Shown piece by piece: positions 6,547-13,321 of a DNA stretch of 13,784 nt (its first letter is position 1; the number at the start of each line of letters is the position of its first letter). The notes below the pieces were generated by a model. It was not told the origin of the DNA. It saw only the letters and a list, made by a program, of their open reading frames with translations, and did not search any database. The stretch covers positions 1-13,784 of the forward strand of contig JBGSTO010000555.1 in assembly GCA_041736465.1 (NCBI GenBank), given 5' to 3'. Position numbers and translations under genes: made by a program. This stretch comes from JAJUJL01 sp041736465. Lineage in GTDB: Bacteria; Chloroflexota; Anaerolineae; Anaerolineales; UBA4823.

Positions 6547-8295
6547 ATGCAGCCCGTTGTTCGAGCCATCGCATTTCAAGACTGGCTTTCGGTTACCCTG
6601 CGCTGGATATTCCTTTGTGGGACGATCTGGGCGCTGTCTATATCAGGCGTGATCTCCGTCGAGATCACGTTGGTTTTTCTGGCAGCGGTCATTTACAACG
6701 CATTGTTGACCGTGCTGGCAGCCTTCCAGCGGCGTATCTTGTTGCATACCGTGATTGTCTTGATCGCAGATACACTGCTGGCTCAAGCGCTGGCTTACTT
6801 GATTGGCGGGTTTAGCAGCCAGGCGGCGTGGATCGGTTTGATTCCAGTCGCATCTGCGGCGCTTTTCTACCGGCTGCGCGGCGCGCTTCTGGTTGGCTTT
6901 CTGAACCTGGTTCTGCAAATTGGGTTGTCCTGGCTGCGCGAGGCCGGTGTGGCGGTGGCGGCATTTCTCCCTTGGGGAGTTCTCTATTTTATTCTGGCAG
7001 TGGTGTTGGGCTTAATTGCTCGCCAGGTACAGCGGGTTGCCGAAAGATACAGCACCAGTCAGAGCACAATCCAGCAAGAAGCCGAAAGGGACGAGAGCGA
7101 ACGCCGCCGTTCGATTTATAAGATGCTGCTGGCCTTAAGTGCTACGCTCAACTATGAGCGTGTGTTGGAAGTAGCCCTGGATTTGAGCGCTGCCGGTTGG
7201 GGAGACGACCAGGACAACTTACTGGTTAGCGCGGTCTTGCTTTACTCGACCGATGCGACCGGAGCGACCGGCTTGCGGGTGGGTACATCCCGGCGCTTTA
7301 CTCCGGCAGATGCTCGCATCGCCTTACCGGGTACCGCAGGTCTGATCGGGAAGGCTATCGATGAGGGCAATCCGGAGTTAAGCCACGCTATTGCCAGCGA
7401 TCCTGAGCTGAGCAGAATCGTTGCTTTGCGGGCCTGCCAGGTGGCCTATTGTATCCCGCTGCGGACCGGTCTCGATACCTATGGCGTGCTGCTGTTTGCC
7501 AACCCCGATCAAGATTATTTCAGCCTGGACCGCCGTGAGTACCTGGATGCAATTGGCAACCAGGCGATCGTTGCAATTCAAAATGCGCGCCTTTACCGTG
7601 ATCTGGAGCAGGAGAAGGAGCGGGTAACTGCCATCGAAGAAGACGCCCGCAAGAAGCTCGCCCGAGATCTGCACGATGGTCCTACGCAATCGGTCGCCGC
7701 GATTGCCATGCGGGTAAACCTGGCGCGCAGGGTGCTGGAACGGGATTCGATTATCTCGACCGACGAATTGCTTAAAATCGAGGATTTGGCTCGCCGCACC
7801 ACCAAAGAGATCCGTCACATGCTGTTTACGCTCAGACCGCTGGTGCTCGAATCCCATGGGCTGGTGCCTGCCTTGCAGGCTATGGCTGAAAAGATGAAAG
7901 AGACGTATGAGCAGAATGTCACCATTGAAGCTGCCGGCGACCTTGTTTCCGAGCTTGATATGGGCAAGCAAGGGGTGATCTTTGCCATTGCCGAGGAAGC
8001 GGTGAATAATGCCCGCAAACATGCGCATGCCGAGCAAATCGTGGTGCGCCTGAAACCTGCCGGACAGGGCCTGGCGCTGCTGGAAGTGGAGGATAATGGC
8101 GTTGGTTTCGATCCTGCCGGCATCGAATCTGGCTATGAAAATCGCGGCAGCCTGGGAATGGTGAATATGCGTGAACGGGCAGAGCTGGTGAATGGCTATT
8201 TTCAGGTGCAGTCGGCGGTTGGGCGCGGCACACGTGTCAACCTTATCATCCCACTGACACCGGAAGCTGCTGACCGCCTGCGGCGCGGCAGCTAA
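6547..8295 (+). CDS. Membrane sensor histidine kinase with GAF domain (NarL/LiaS-type, HisKA_3)
   Basis: A 582-residue two-component sensor. Residues about 13-168 are strongly hydrophobic, with roughly six membrane helices and no sizeable extracytoplasmic loop, suggesting detection within or at the membrane. A short charged segment (about 170-190) leads to a GAF domain (about 190-345). The HisKA_3 dimerisation helix follows, with ARDLHDG and the likely phosphorylated His at 376. The ATPase domain has the N box EEAVNNARKHA (N487, N488) and the G1 box D516-N-G-V-G, ending with GSLGMVNMRERA. This subclass normally phosphorylates NarL/FixJ-type response regulators, and none is encoded in this window. 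The start ATG lacks a clear Shine-Dalgarno. The signal sensed is unknown. Confidence 0.92.
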   Translation: MQPVVRAIAFQDWLSVTLRWIFLCGTIWALSISGVISVEITLVFLAAVIYNALLTVLAAFQRRILLHTVIVLIADTLLAQALAYLIGGFSSQAAWIGLIPVASAALFYRLRGALLVGFLNLVLQIGLSWLREAGVAVAAFLPWGVLYFILAVVLGLIARQVQRVAERYSTSQSTIQQEAERDESERRRSIYKMLLALSATLNYERVLEVALDLSAAGWGDDQDNLLVSAVLLYSTDATGATGLRVGTSRRFTPADARIALPGTAGLIGKAIDEGNPELSHAIASDPELSRIVALRACQVAYCIPLRTGLDTYGVLLFANPDQDYFSLDRREYLDAIGNQAIVAIQNARLYRDLEQEKERVTAIEEDARKKLARDLHDGPTQSVAAIAMRVNLARRVLERDSIISTDELLKIEDLARRTTKEIRHMLFTLRPLVLESHGLVPALQAMAEKMKETYEQNVTIEAAGDLVSELDMGKQGVIFAIAEEAVNNARKHAHAEQIVVRLKPAGQGLALLEVEDNGVGFDPAGIESGYENRGSLGMVNMRERAELVNGYFQVQSAVGRGTRVNLIIPLTPEAADRLRRGS

Positions 8296-8305
8296 CTGCG
8301 CTTCT

Positions 8306-8695
8306 GTGAAGCCGCAGCAGCAGTTGCGACTGGCTTTCGGCCTGGTCTTGCTGGCAGTCCTGGCGTGGCTGCCTTTTGAAGACACGCGGTTGTTCTGGAG
8401 TCTGATCCTGGCAGCCGCGATCAGCGTTGTGCTGGCTGTCCATTGGCTTATCCGCATACCAGCCGGGTTTTTCGTCCTGCCCGTGATCGGTGCTGTGGCA
8501 GGTGCGATAACACCGGTATTCACTGCTGGTTTATTGTTGGTTAAGATCGGTTTGCACGGGCATGCAGCCCCCGATTTTACCTGGGAGCAGTTTTTATCGC
8601 TTTTCTATAGAATTCCAGCCTGGATTCTGGGAGGGCTGCTGCTGGGTGCCGGAGCTACTCTTCTGCAGTCCGCCTCTCGCCGGTGGAGAAAATAA
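8306..8695 (+). CDS. Small membrane protein of unknown function
   Basis: I do not recognise this family. The 129 residues form about four hydrophobic helices (near 8-24, 29-49, 53-83 and 104-122), with a basic C-terminal tail (SRRWRK), which suggests that end lies in the cytoplasm. It starts at a GTG only 10 bases after the histidine kinase stop, with no other convincing start or Shine-Dalgarno, so it is probably co-transcribed and perhaps translationally coupled with the kinase. The tight linkage hints at an accessory role, but nothing in the sequence proves it. Confidence 0.72.
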   Translation: MKPQQQLRLAFGLVLLAVLAWLPFEDTRLFWSLILAAAISVVLAVHWLIRIPAGFFVLPVIGAVAGAITPVFTAGLLLVKIGLHGHAAPDFTWEQFLSLFYRIPAWILGGLLLGAGATLLQSASRRWRK

Positions 8696-8735
8696 TAGCC
8701 CTGATTGATGAGAAAAGCCCAGCCTGAGTGAGAAT

Positions 8736-9494
8736 ATGCCTCTGAACGCAGACATTTATTATCACGTTTATCAGGAGGGGGAGCAGCTGCCCGTCATACT
8801 TATCCATGGCGCGGGTGGCAACCACCTGTATTGGCCTGCGGAAATACGCCGCCTGGCAGGCTACCAGGTGATTGCCCTGGATTTACCGGGGCATGGGAAA
8901 TCAGGGGGACGCGGGCAGCAGTCAATTCGCGCCTATGCTGAACAGATCATGCAGTGGGCGCAGGCTTTACATTTACCACGTGCCGTCGTCGTGGGGCATT
9001 CGATGGGTGGGGCGATAGCCTTAGAGCTAGGTCTGAAATATCCTGAGCAAGTGCTCGGATTGTGCCTGGTAGGTACATCTGCTCGCCTGAGAGTCTCCCC
9101 TCAAATTTTAGAAGAGAGCGCGCATACCACGACTTATCAAAGAGCCATCGAGACTATCATCGAATGGTCTTTCAGCCCTTCATCCCCGCAGCGCTTGAAA
9201 GAATTGGCTGCCCAACGCATGGTAGAAACCCGCCAGACCGTACTTAATGGAGATTTCTTAGCCTGCCAGGGGTTCGATGTGTCTGAACGGCTTGCTGAAA
9301 TCCAGCTGCCTGCACTGGTAATCTGCGGAGAACAGGATAAGATGACCCCGGTGCGGCATGTGCAATTTCTGGCAGATCACCTGCCTCAAGGTCGCCTGGA
9401 AATCGTCCCCGGCGCGGGTCACATGGTGATGCTGGAGCAGCCGCTGCTGGTTGCTGCACTGCTGCGGGAATTTCTATCCCATCTGAGCCGTTGA
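8736..9494 (+). CDS. Alpha/beta hydrolase
   Basis: A 252-residue alpha/beta-hydrolase fold protein with a complete catalytic triad: nucleophile S89 in GHSMGG, Asp201 in CGEQDKMTP, His229 in GAGHMVM. HGAGG at 24-28 forms the oxyanion hole. A cap region lies at about 120-180. There is no signal peptide, so it is cytoplasmic. The best general match is the esterase, lipase or C-C hydrolase group; the substrate cannot be told from sequence. It starts at the ATG at 8736 after a weak GTGAG, 40 bases behind the small membrane protein, and may be the last gene of the rdgB-kinase cluster. Confidence 0.9.
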   Translation: MPLNADIYYHVYQEGEQLPVILIHGAGGNHLYWPAEIRRLAGYQVIALDLPGHGKSGGRGQQSIRAYAEQIMQWAQALHLPRAVVVGHSMGGAIALELGLKYPEQVLGLCLVGTSARLRVSPQILEESAHTTTYQRAIETIIEWSFSPSSPQRLKELAAQRMVETRQTVLNGDFLACQGFDVSERLAEIQLPALVICGEQDKMTPVRHVQFLADHLPQGRLEIVPGAGHMVMLEQPLLVAALLREFLSHLSR

Positions 9495-9501
9495 GCACCG
9501 C

Positions 9502-9530
9502 TTGCCATTTTCTCCCAGCCCTGCTATAAT
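9502..9530 (+). promoter_or_regulatory. Strong promoter of tRNA-Val
   Basis: TTGCCA (9502-9507), 17 bp, TATAAT (9525-9530) with TGC making an extended -10. Transcription would start near 9537, a few bases before the tRNA. A 9-bp inverted repeat, CCGCTTGCC (9498-9506) and GGCAAGCGG (9536-9544), brackets the promoter. Confidence 0.85.
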
Positions 9531-9542
9531 GCTCTGGCAAGC

Positions 9543-9616
9543 GGGCGGTTAGCTCAGCTGGTTAGAGCGTTGCGTTGACATCGCAAAGGTCGTAGGTTCG
9601 AGTCCTATACCGCCCA
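9543..9616 (+). tRNA. tRNA-Val (anticodon GAC)
   Basis: A 74-base tRNA with all arms intact: acceptor GGGCGGT/ACCGCCC, D stem GCTC/GAGC, anticodon stem TTGCG/CGCAA around loop TTGACAT (anticodon GAC), and T stem GTAGG/CCTAT with TTCGAGT. The discriminator is A73 at 9616. CCA is not encoded (the genome reads CTC), so it must be added after transcription. No terminator separates it from the downstream T-box leader. Confidence 0.96.
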
Positions 9617-9634
9617 CTCAAACCAGGATTGTGT

Positions 9635-9642
9635 GCTACAAT
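9635..9642 (+). promoter_or_regulatory. Possible promoter of the thrS leader
   Basis: TACAAT at 9637-9642 is preceded by GC rather than a full TGn at the ideal place, and no -35 box is seen at 17 bp, where the tRNA 3' end lies. It is weaker than the tRNA-Val promoter 110 bases upstream, so the T-box could instead be read from that one. Confidence 0.4.
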
Positions 9643-9650
9643 TCTGATAG

Positions 9651-9905
9651 AAACACGAAGACCGGGACGAGTAAGCAGTAACATCCCTGACAGGGAGAGG
9701 AAAGCCAGGACTGAGAGCTTCCTCCAGGGGATGACCGCTGAAAACCACCCGTGAGTGTGACCCCCAACCGCCTGCTAACAGGCGCAGTAAGGGAAACGGC
9801 TGACCCCGTTACCGGTCCCAAGAGAAAGGCCGTGTTACTGGCCTGAATCTGGGTGGAACCGCGTGAGCAGACTCTCGCCCCAGCAGGGCGAGAGTCTTTA
9901 ATTTT
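9651..9905 (+). promoter_or_regulatory. T-box riboswitch specific for tRNA-Thr, upstream of thrS
   Basis: T-box leaders bind a cognate uncharged tRNA and switch transcription on. Stem I is visible: base CGGG (9663-9666) pairs with CCCG (9748-9751). The specifier loop has AGTA (9670-9673) opposite GAAAACCA, so the specifier codon is ACC (9744-9746, Thr) followed by the expected purine. An upper stem GAGG-AAGC/GCTT-CCTC closes a distal loop. The conserved T-box GGGTGGAACCGCG is at 9851-9863; its TGGA would pair with a tRNA ending in discriminator U. A terminator follows. Everything is consistent with a transcriptional T-box raising thrS expression when charged tRNA-Thr runs short. Confidence 0.95.
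9870..9905 (+). terminator. T-box regulated intrinsic terminator
   Basis: GACTCTCGCCC (9870-9880) and GGGCGAGAGTC (9886-9896) form a perfect 11-bp stem with a 5-base loop, followed by TTTAATTTT. It lies seven bases after the T-box sequence and 44 bases before the thrS start, as expected for the terminator alternative to the T-box antiterminator. Confidence 0.93.
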
Positions 9906-9948
9906 CAGACCATCGTATTTGGATGGCATGTACGTGAAGGAGGTTGTT

Positions 9949-11745
9949 ATGGCAGAGAAGCAGCAGGAACAGTATGAGCACAGTTATCTCTACCGGGTTC
10001 GCCATTCGGCGGCGCACGTCATGGCGCAGGCTGTGCTGGAGATGTTTCCGGATGGCAAATATACCATCGGGCCGCCGGTAGAGGATGGTTTTTATTATGA
10101 CTTCGATTTGCCGCGCTCCTTGACTCCGGATGACCTGGTGACAATCGAAAAGCGCATGCGCCAGATCATCGCTGGGAACTACCCATTTCAGAAACAGGTC
10201 GTTTCTGCCGAACGGGCGCGCGAGATCTTCGCTGAACAGCCGTATAAACTGGAGCTGATCGACGGGCTGGAACAGGGAGGTTTCGATGAGTACGGCAACC
10301 CGCTGAAAGAGAAGCCAGAGATCTCCATCTACCAGCACGACAAGTTCGTGGATTTGTGCCGCGGGCCGCATGTGGACAGCACCCGGCAGATCAACCCATC
10401 TGCGGTGAAGCTCATGAGCGTTGCCGGTGCATATTGGCGCGGAGACGAGAAAAAGCCCATGCTGCAGCGTATCTATGGCACAGCCTGGGAGAATCCGCAG
10501 CAGCTGGAAGAGTACCTGTGGCGGCTGGAAGAGGCCAAGAAGCGCGATCACCGCAAATTGGGCAAAGAGCTGAGCCTGTTCTACTTCTCCGATGAGGTTG
10601 GACCGGGTCTGCCGCTTTTTACCCCCAAAGGCGAGATGCTGCGCTACCTGATGGAGAAATATGTGCGCGATGTGCAGACGCGCTACGGCTACCAGCATGT
10701 CTGGACCGGGCACCTGGTAAAGGAAGATCTATATCGCCGCTCAGGGCATTATGACAACTACAAGGATTCCATGTTCCCGCCGATGGTGGACGAGAATGTG
10801 GCTTTCCGGCTCAAGCCGATGAACTGCCCCAGTCACATGACGCTCTTCAAGGAAATGGGGCGCCATTCTTATCGCGAGCTGCCGCTGCGTTTTGCCGAGT
10901 TTGCCACGCTGTATCGCTACGAGAAGACGGGTGAGCTGACCGGCCTTACCCGCGTGCGTGCGCTCACCCAGGATGACTGCCACATCTTCTGTACGGAAGC
11001 ACAGATCGAGAGCGAATTCTCCCTGGCGCTGCACCTCATCCAGGAAGTGCTGGCGCGCTACCGGTTCACGGATTACAAGGTGCGCCTGTCATTGCGCGGC
11101 GAAGGTGGAAAGTACGTGCAAGACGACGAGAAATGGATTAAGGCAGAGGCGGCTCTTCGCTCGGCATTGGACGCGAGCGGCGTAGATTATTTCGAAGCCA
11201 CCGGCGAGGCTGCTTTTTATGGTCCTAAGGCGGACTTCATGGCGCGCGATGTATTGGGCCGCGAGTGGCAGCTTTCAACCATCCAGGTTGATTTCATCCA
11301 GCCGGCGCGTCTTGGCTTGACCTATATCGGCGAGGATGGGCAAGAGCATACGCCGGTCGTCTTACACCGGGCGGTGACAGGCTCCACGGAGCGATTCTTG
11401 GGCGTGGTCATCGAGCATTTTGCCGGCGCTTTCCCGGTCTGGCTGGCGCCGGTACAGGCACTGCTCATTCCGATTGCGGACCGGCATGTCGCCTACGCCC
11501 AGCAGGTAGCGGAACAATTGCGAGCGCAGGGTTTACGCGTTGAAGTAGACGAACGTGGCGAGCGAATGAATGCCAAGATACGCGATGCCCAGAAGCAGAA
11601 GATTCCCTATATGCTGGTGGTCGGCGACAAGGAAATGGAGGAAGGTCAGGTGGCGCTGCGCCTGCGATCTGGGGAAAATCCAGGCGCGATGGCGGTGGCA
11701 GAATTCTTGCGCCGCGCCGCTTCGGAAAGCGATTCCGGAGTGTAA
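9949..11745 (+). CDS. thrS: Threonyl-tRNA synthetase, form lacking the TGS domain
   Basis: Charges tRNA-Thr and removes mischarged serine. From the ATG at 9949 (AAGGAGG five bases upstream) it has 598 residues; open frame extends up into the T-box terminator but cannot be translated usefully there. The usual N-terminal TGS domain is missing: the protein begins almost at once with the editing domain (HSAAH at 19-23, with C137 and H141 completing the site). The class II core follows with zinc ligands C293, H345 and H473, motif 2 around RYEKTGELTGLTRVR (323-337) and motif 3 around HRAVTGSTERF (473-483). The anticodon-binding domain is at about 500-598. It is regulated by the T-box upstream. Full-length bacterial enzymes have about 640 residues, the difference being the TGS domain. 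Confidence 0.97.
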   Translation: MAEKQQEQYEHSYLYRVRHSAAHVMAQAVLEMFPDGKYTIGPPVEDGFYYDFDLPRSLTPDDLVTIEKRMRQIIAGNYPFQKQVVSAERAREIFAEQPYKLELIDGLEQGGFDEYGNPLKEKPEISIYQHDKFVDLCRGPHVDSTRQINPSAVKLMSVAGAYWRGDEKKPMLQRIYGTAWENPQQLEEYLWRLEEAKKRDHRKLGKELSLFYFSDEVGPGLPLFTPKGEMLRYLMEKYVRDVQTRYGYQHVWTGHLVKEDLYRRSGHYDNYKDSMFPPMVDENVAFRLKPMNCPSHMTLFKEMGRHSYRELPLRFAEFATLYRYEKTGELTGLTRVRALTQDDCHIFCTEAQIESEFSLALHLIQEVLARYRFTDYKVRLSLRGEGGKYVQDDEKWIKAEAALRSALDASGVDYFEATGEAAFYGPKADFMARDVLGREWQLSTIQVDFIQPARLGLTYIGEDGQEHTPVVLHRAVTGSTERFLGVVIEHFAGAFPVWLAPVQALLIPIADRHVAYAQQVAEQLRAQGLRVEVDERGERMNAKIRDAQKQKIPYMLVVGDKEMEEGQVALRLRSGENPGAMAVAEFLRRAASESDSGV

Positions 11746-11786
11746 GGCTGCGCTTAACCGTGTCTCAAAAAGGGTGAGATCGACTG

Positions 11787-11828
11787 GCGAATCAAATCGT
11801 TGACGATTCGCGTGAATTTTGGTATCAT
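11787..11828 (+). promoter_or_regulatory. Promoter of infC-rpmI-rplT with an overlapping inverted repeat
   Basis: TTGACG (11800-11805), 17 bp, TATCAT (11823-11828), giving a start near 11835. The -35 box lies inside nested inverted repeats: GCGAATC (11787-11793) with GATTCGC (11805-11811), and AATCG (11795-11799) with CGATT (11804-11808). The repeat might be an operator or a weak terminator for thrS, since GTGAATTTT follows it. Confidence 0.75.
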
Positions 11829-11836
11829 CGCTACTG

Positions 11837-11851
11837 CTGGCATCCTGCCAG
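11837..11851 (+). other. 5' hairpin in the infC leader
   Basis: CTGGCA and TGCCAG form a 6-bp stem with a 3-base loop, right at the predicted 5' end of the infC transcript. It may stabilise the mRNA or take part in leader control; no full T-run follows. The Shine-Dalgarno of infC comes 22 bases later. Confidence 0.4.
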
Positions 11852-11883
11852 TTAGATTAATTTTGTTAAAAGAGGAGTTACAT

Positions 11884-12411
11884 ATCAGCGCAATTAATTT
11901 TCGTGTGAATGAGACCATCCGCGTCCCTGAGGTTCGCTTGATCGGCCCTAATGGCGAGAATATTGGGGTTGTCTCTATCCAGGAGGCGCAGCGGGTGGCT
12001 CGGGAAGCAGATCTGGACCTGGTTGAGGTTGCCCCAAATTCTGAACCACCGGTGTGCCGGGTGATGGATTTCGGCAAGTTCATTTATGAACGAGCCAAGA
12101 AAGACCGGGAAGCCCGGAAAGCGCAAACAAAGATTGAGGTCAAAGAGATCCGTCTGCGCCCAAAGACAAATGAGCACCATCGTGACTTGAAAGTCCGGGA
12201 CGCGCGGCGCTGGTTAGAAACAGGCATGAAGGTAAAGGTACGCATCCGCTTCCGTGGACGCGAGATTAGCTATCCAGAGATCGCCCTGACCGACCTGAAA
12301 GAGATCGCAGAGGAGCTGGCTGACGTGGCGCTGGTGGAGCAAACCCCTGCCCTGGAAGGTCGTACGATGCTCATGATCCTTGCGCCGAGTAAGCCAGCAA
12401 AAAAGAAGTAG
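11884..12411 (+). CDS. infC: Translation initiation factor IF-3, starting at an ATC codon
   Basis: IF-3 binds the 30S subunit, blocks premature joining of 50S and proofreads the start codon. The 175 residues carry both domains: the N-terminal domain (about 1-77, FRVNETIRVPEVRLIGPNG at 6-24), a lysine-rich linker and the C-terminal domain (about 86-170, KEIRLRPKTNEHH at 87-99). The only start properly spaced from the strong Shine-Dalgarno AGAGGAG is the ATC at 11884 (six bases). No ATG or GTG fits the protein's N-terminus, and an in-frame TTG at 11800 is part of the -35 box. Rare starts are a known feature of infC (AUU in E. coli), where IF-3 represses its own translation by rejecting them. 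infC leads the operon with rpmI and rplT. Confidence 0.93.
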   Translation: MSAINFRVNETIRVPEVRLIGPNGENIGVVSIQEAQRVAREADLDLVEVAPNSEPPVCRVMDFGKFIYERAKKDREARKAQTKIEVKEIRLRPKTNEHHRDLKVRDARRWLETGMKVKVRIRFRGREISYPEIALTDLKEIAEELADVALVEQTPALEGRTMLMILAPSKPAKKK

Positions 12412-12434
12412 CGCTGTAACTTCTCTTGATATCG

Positions 12435-12502
12435 AGCCGCTTAAAAAAATCCGCGGCTGGCAAGAGCAACTGTTATTCGCTCCTGCCCCGCGGAATTTTG
12501 TG
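12435..12502 (+). promoter_or_regulatory. Two competing hairpins before rpmI, candidate autoregulatory leader
   Basis: AGCCGC (12435-12440) can pair with GCGGCT (12453-12458). Alternatively TCCGCGG (12450-12456) pairs with CCGCGGA (12488-12494), extended inside by GGCA/TGCC and GAGC/GCTC, and followed by ATTTTGTG. The two forms share bases 12453-12456, so they exclude each other. In this operon L20 is known to repress from leader RNA sites in E. coli and Bacillus; a similar switch is plausible but not shown. Confidence 0.5.
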
Positions 12503-12522
12503 TGAAGTGAAGGAGTTGGACT

Positions 12523-12750
12523 GTGCCTCGCAAAGCTACAACCGGAAAACTGAAGCTCAAGACCCATAAGGCGACCTCGAAACGCTTTCGCCTGACGGGC
12601 ACAGGCAAGCTGGTACGCACCAAGGGCGGCAAAAGCCACCTGCGGCGCCGCACCTCCAAGCGTACGAAGCGCCTGTTAGCTGAAATGATTCCCGTCAAGG
12701 GACGTGGGATCGTTAAGCGCGTCCGCGAGCTGGCCCCCTACCTGGGATAA
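12523..12750 (+). CDS. rpmI: Ribosomal protein L35 (bL35)
   Basis: A small, very basic 50S protein that binds 23S rRNA. It has 75 residues, about ten more than the common 64-66; the extra residues are an N-terminal stretch (PRKATTGKL) before the usual KLKTHKATSKRF and a slightly longer C-terminus. The core KLKTHKATSKRFRLTGTGK and GGKSHLRRRTSKRTKRL matches bL35. The GTG start at 12523 has GAAGGAG seven bases upstream. It sits 111 bases after infC and 121 before rplT, the classical gene order. Confidence 0.95.
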   Translation: MPRKATTGKLKLKTHKATSKRFRLTGTGKLVRTKGGKSHLRRRTSKRTKRLLAEMIPVKGRGIVKRVRELAPYLG

Positions 12751-12807
12751 TCCAGACCGGCGTCATCCTATCCATCTTTTAGTTGCAGCTGTTGGGTGTT
12801 TGCAACG

Positions 12808-12841
12808 GGCGGTTGACCTGCTGGAAAATGGTCAAACTGCC
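12808..12841 (+). promoter_or_regulatory. Stem-loop upstream of rplT, possible L20 binding site
   Basis: GGCGGTTGACC (12808-12818) pairs with GGTCAAACTGCC (12830-12841) as 11 pairs with one G-U and one bulged A, loop of 11. A second small stem, GTTGCA (12782-12787) with TGCAAC (12801-12806), lies just before it. An irregular stem in an unusually long rpmI-rplT gap could be an L20 site or an mRNA processing site. Confidence 0.4.
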
Positions 12842-12871
12842 GGCGCCCAGTGGCTTGCAGGAGAGTGAACT

Positions 12872-13222
12872 ATGGCACGAGTAAAGACAGGCCCTTACCG
12901 GCGTCAGCATCATAAGAAGGTTTTGAAGCTGACCAAAGGCCAATTTGGCACCCGCTCGAAACTTTTCCGGCGCGCCAACGAGGCCATGTTGAAAAGCCTA
13001 TGGTATTCCTACCGCGACCGGCGCGCCCGCAAGCGCGACTTGCGGCGGCTGTGGATTGCCCGCATCAACGCTGCAGCCCGGCTGAATGGCACCACCTACA
13101 GCCGCTTGATCCACAGCATGAAAGATGCCCAGATTGCAATTAACCGCAAGATGCTGGCAGATCTCGCCGTGCGCGACCCCAAGGCTTTTGCTTTCGTGGT
13201 AAGCAAAGCACAGGCAGGATAA
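12872..13222 (+). CDS. rplT: Ribosomal protein L20 (bL20)
   Basis: An early assembly protein of the 50S subunit, needed for 23S rRNA folding, and in several bacteria the repressor of its own operon. It has 116 residues, the normal length. The extended basic N-terminus (MARVKTGPYRRQHHKKVLKL) inserts into rRNA, and the globular C-terminal part contains YSYRDRRARKRDLRRLWI at 46-63 and LNGTTYSRLIH at 71-81. The ATG at 12872 has AGGAGAG six bases upstream. It is last in the infC-rpmI-rplT operon and is followed by a strong terminator. Confidence 0.97.
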   Translation: MARVKTGPYRRQHHKKVLKLTKGQFGTRSKLFRRANEAMLKSLWYSYRDRRARKRDLRRLWIARINAAARLNGTTYSRLIHSMKDAQIAINRKMLADLAVRDPKAFAFVVSKAQAG

Positions 13223-13248
13223 TCCAACGCACAAAGCGCTCACACAGG

Positions 13249-13286
13249 CAGGCAAGCGGCGTCGTGCTGCTTGCCTGTTTTATTTT
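13249..13286 (+). terminator. Intrinsic terminator of the infC-rpmI-rplT operon
   Basis: CAGGCAAGC (13249-13257) and GCTTGCCTG (13269-13277) form a perfect 9-bp stem, with GC/GC able to extend it inside the loop, followed by TTTTATTTT. It is 27 bases after the rplT stop. Confidence 0.93.
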
Positions 13287-13321
13287 CACCCGGCTCTCAG
13301 CCTGGGCAGCGGCGGGTATAG

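Noticed and set aside
7378..8523. Long antisense open frame (381 codons) across the histidine kinase gene
   Set aside because: It lies opposite conserved kinase domains, its product resembles no protein family, and it has no promoter or Shine-Dalgarno of note.
9853..9948. Upstream GTG start for thrS inside the T-box
   Set aside because: It would translate the T-box and terminator; the ATG at 9949 has a strong Shine-Dalgarno at ideal spacing.
9898..10713. Antisense open frame (271 codons) across the T-box and thrS
   Set aside because: It covers the T-box terminator and the conserved editing domain on the other strand, and its translation is low-complexity-like with no recognisable domain.
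11800..11883. TTG start giving IF-3 a 28-residue N-terminal extension
   Set aside because: The TTG is part of the -35 hexamer and lies upstream of the predicted transcription start; the extension is not seen in the family.
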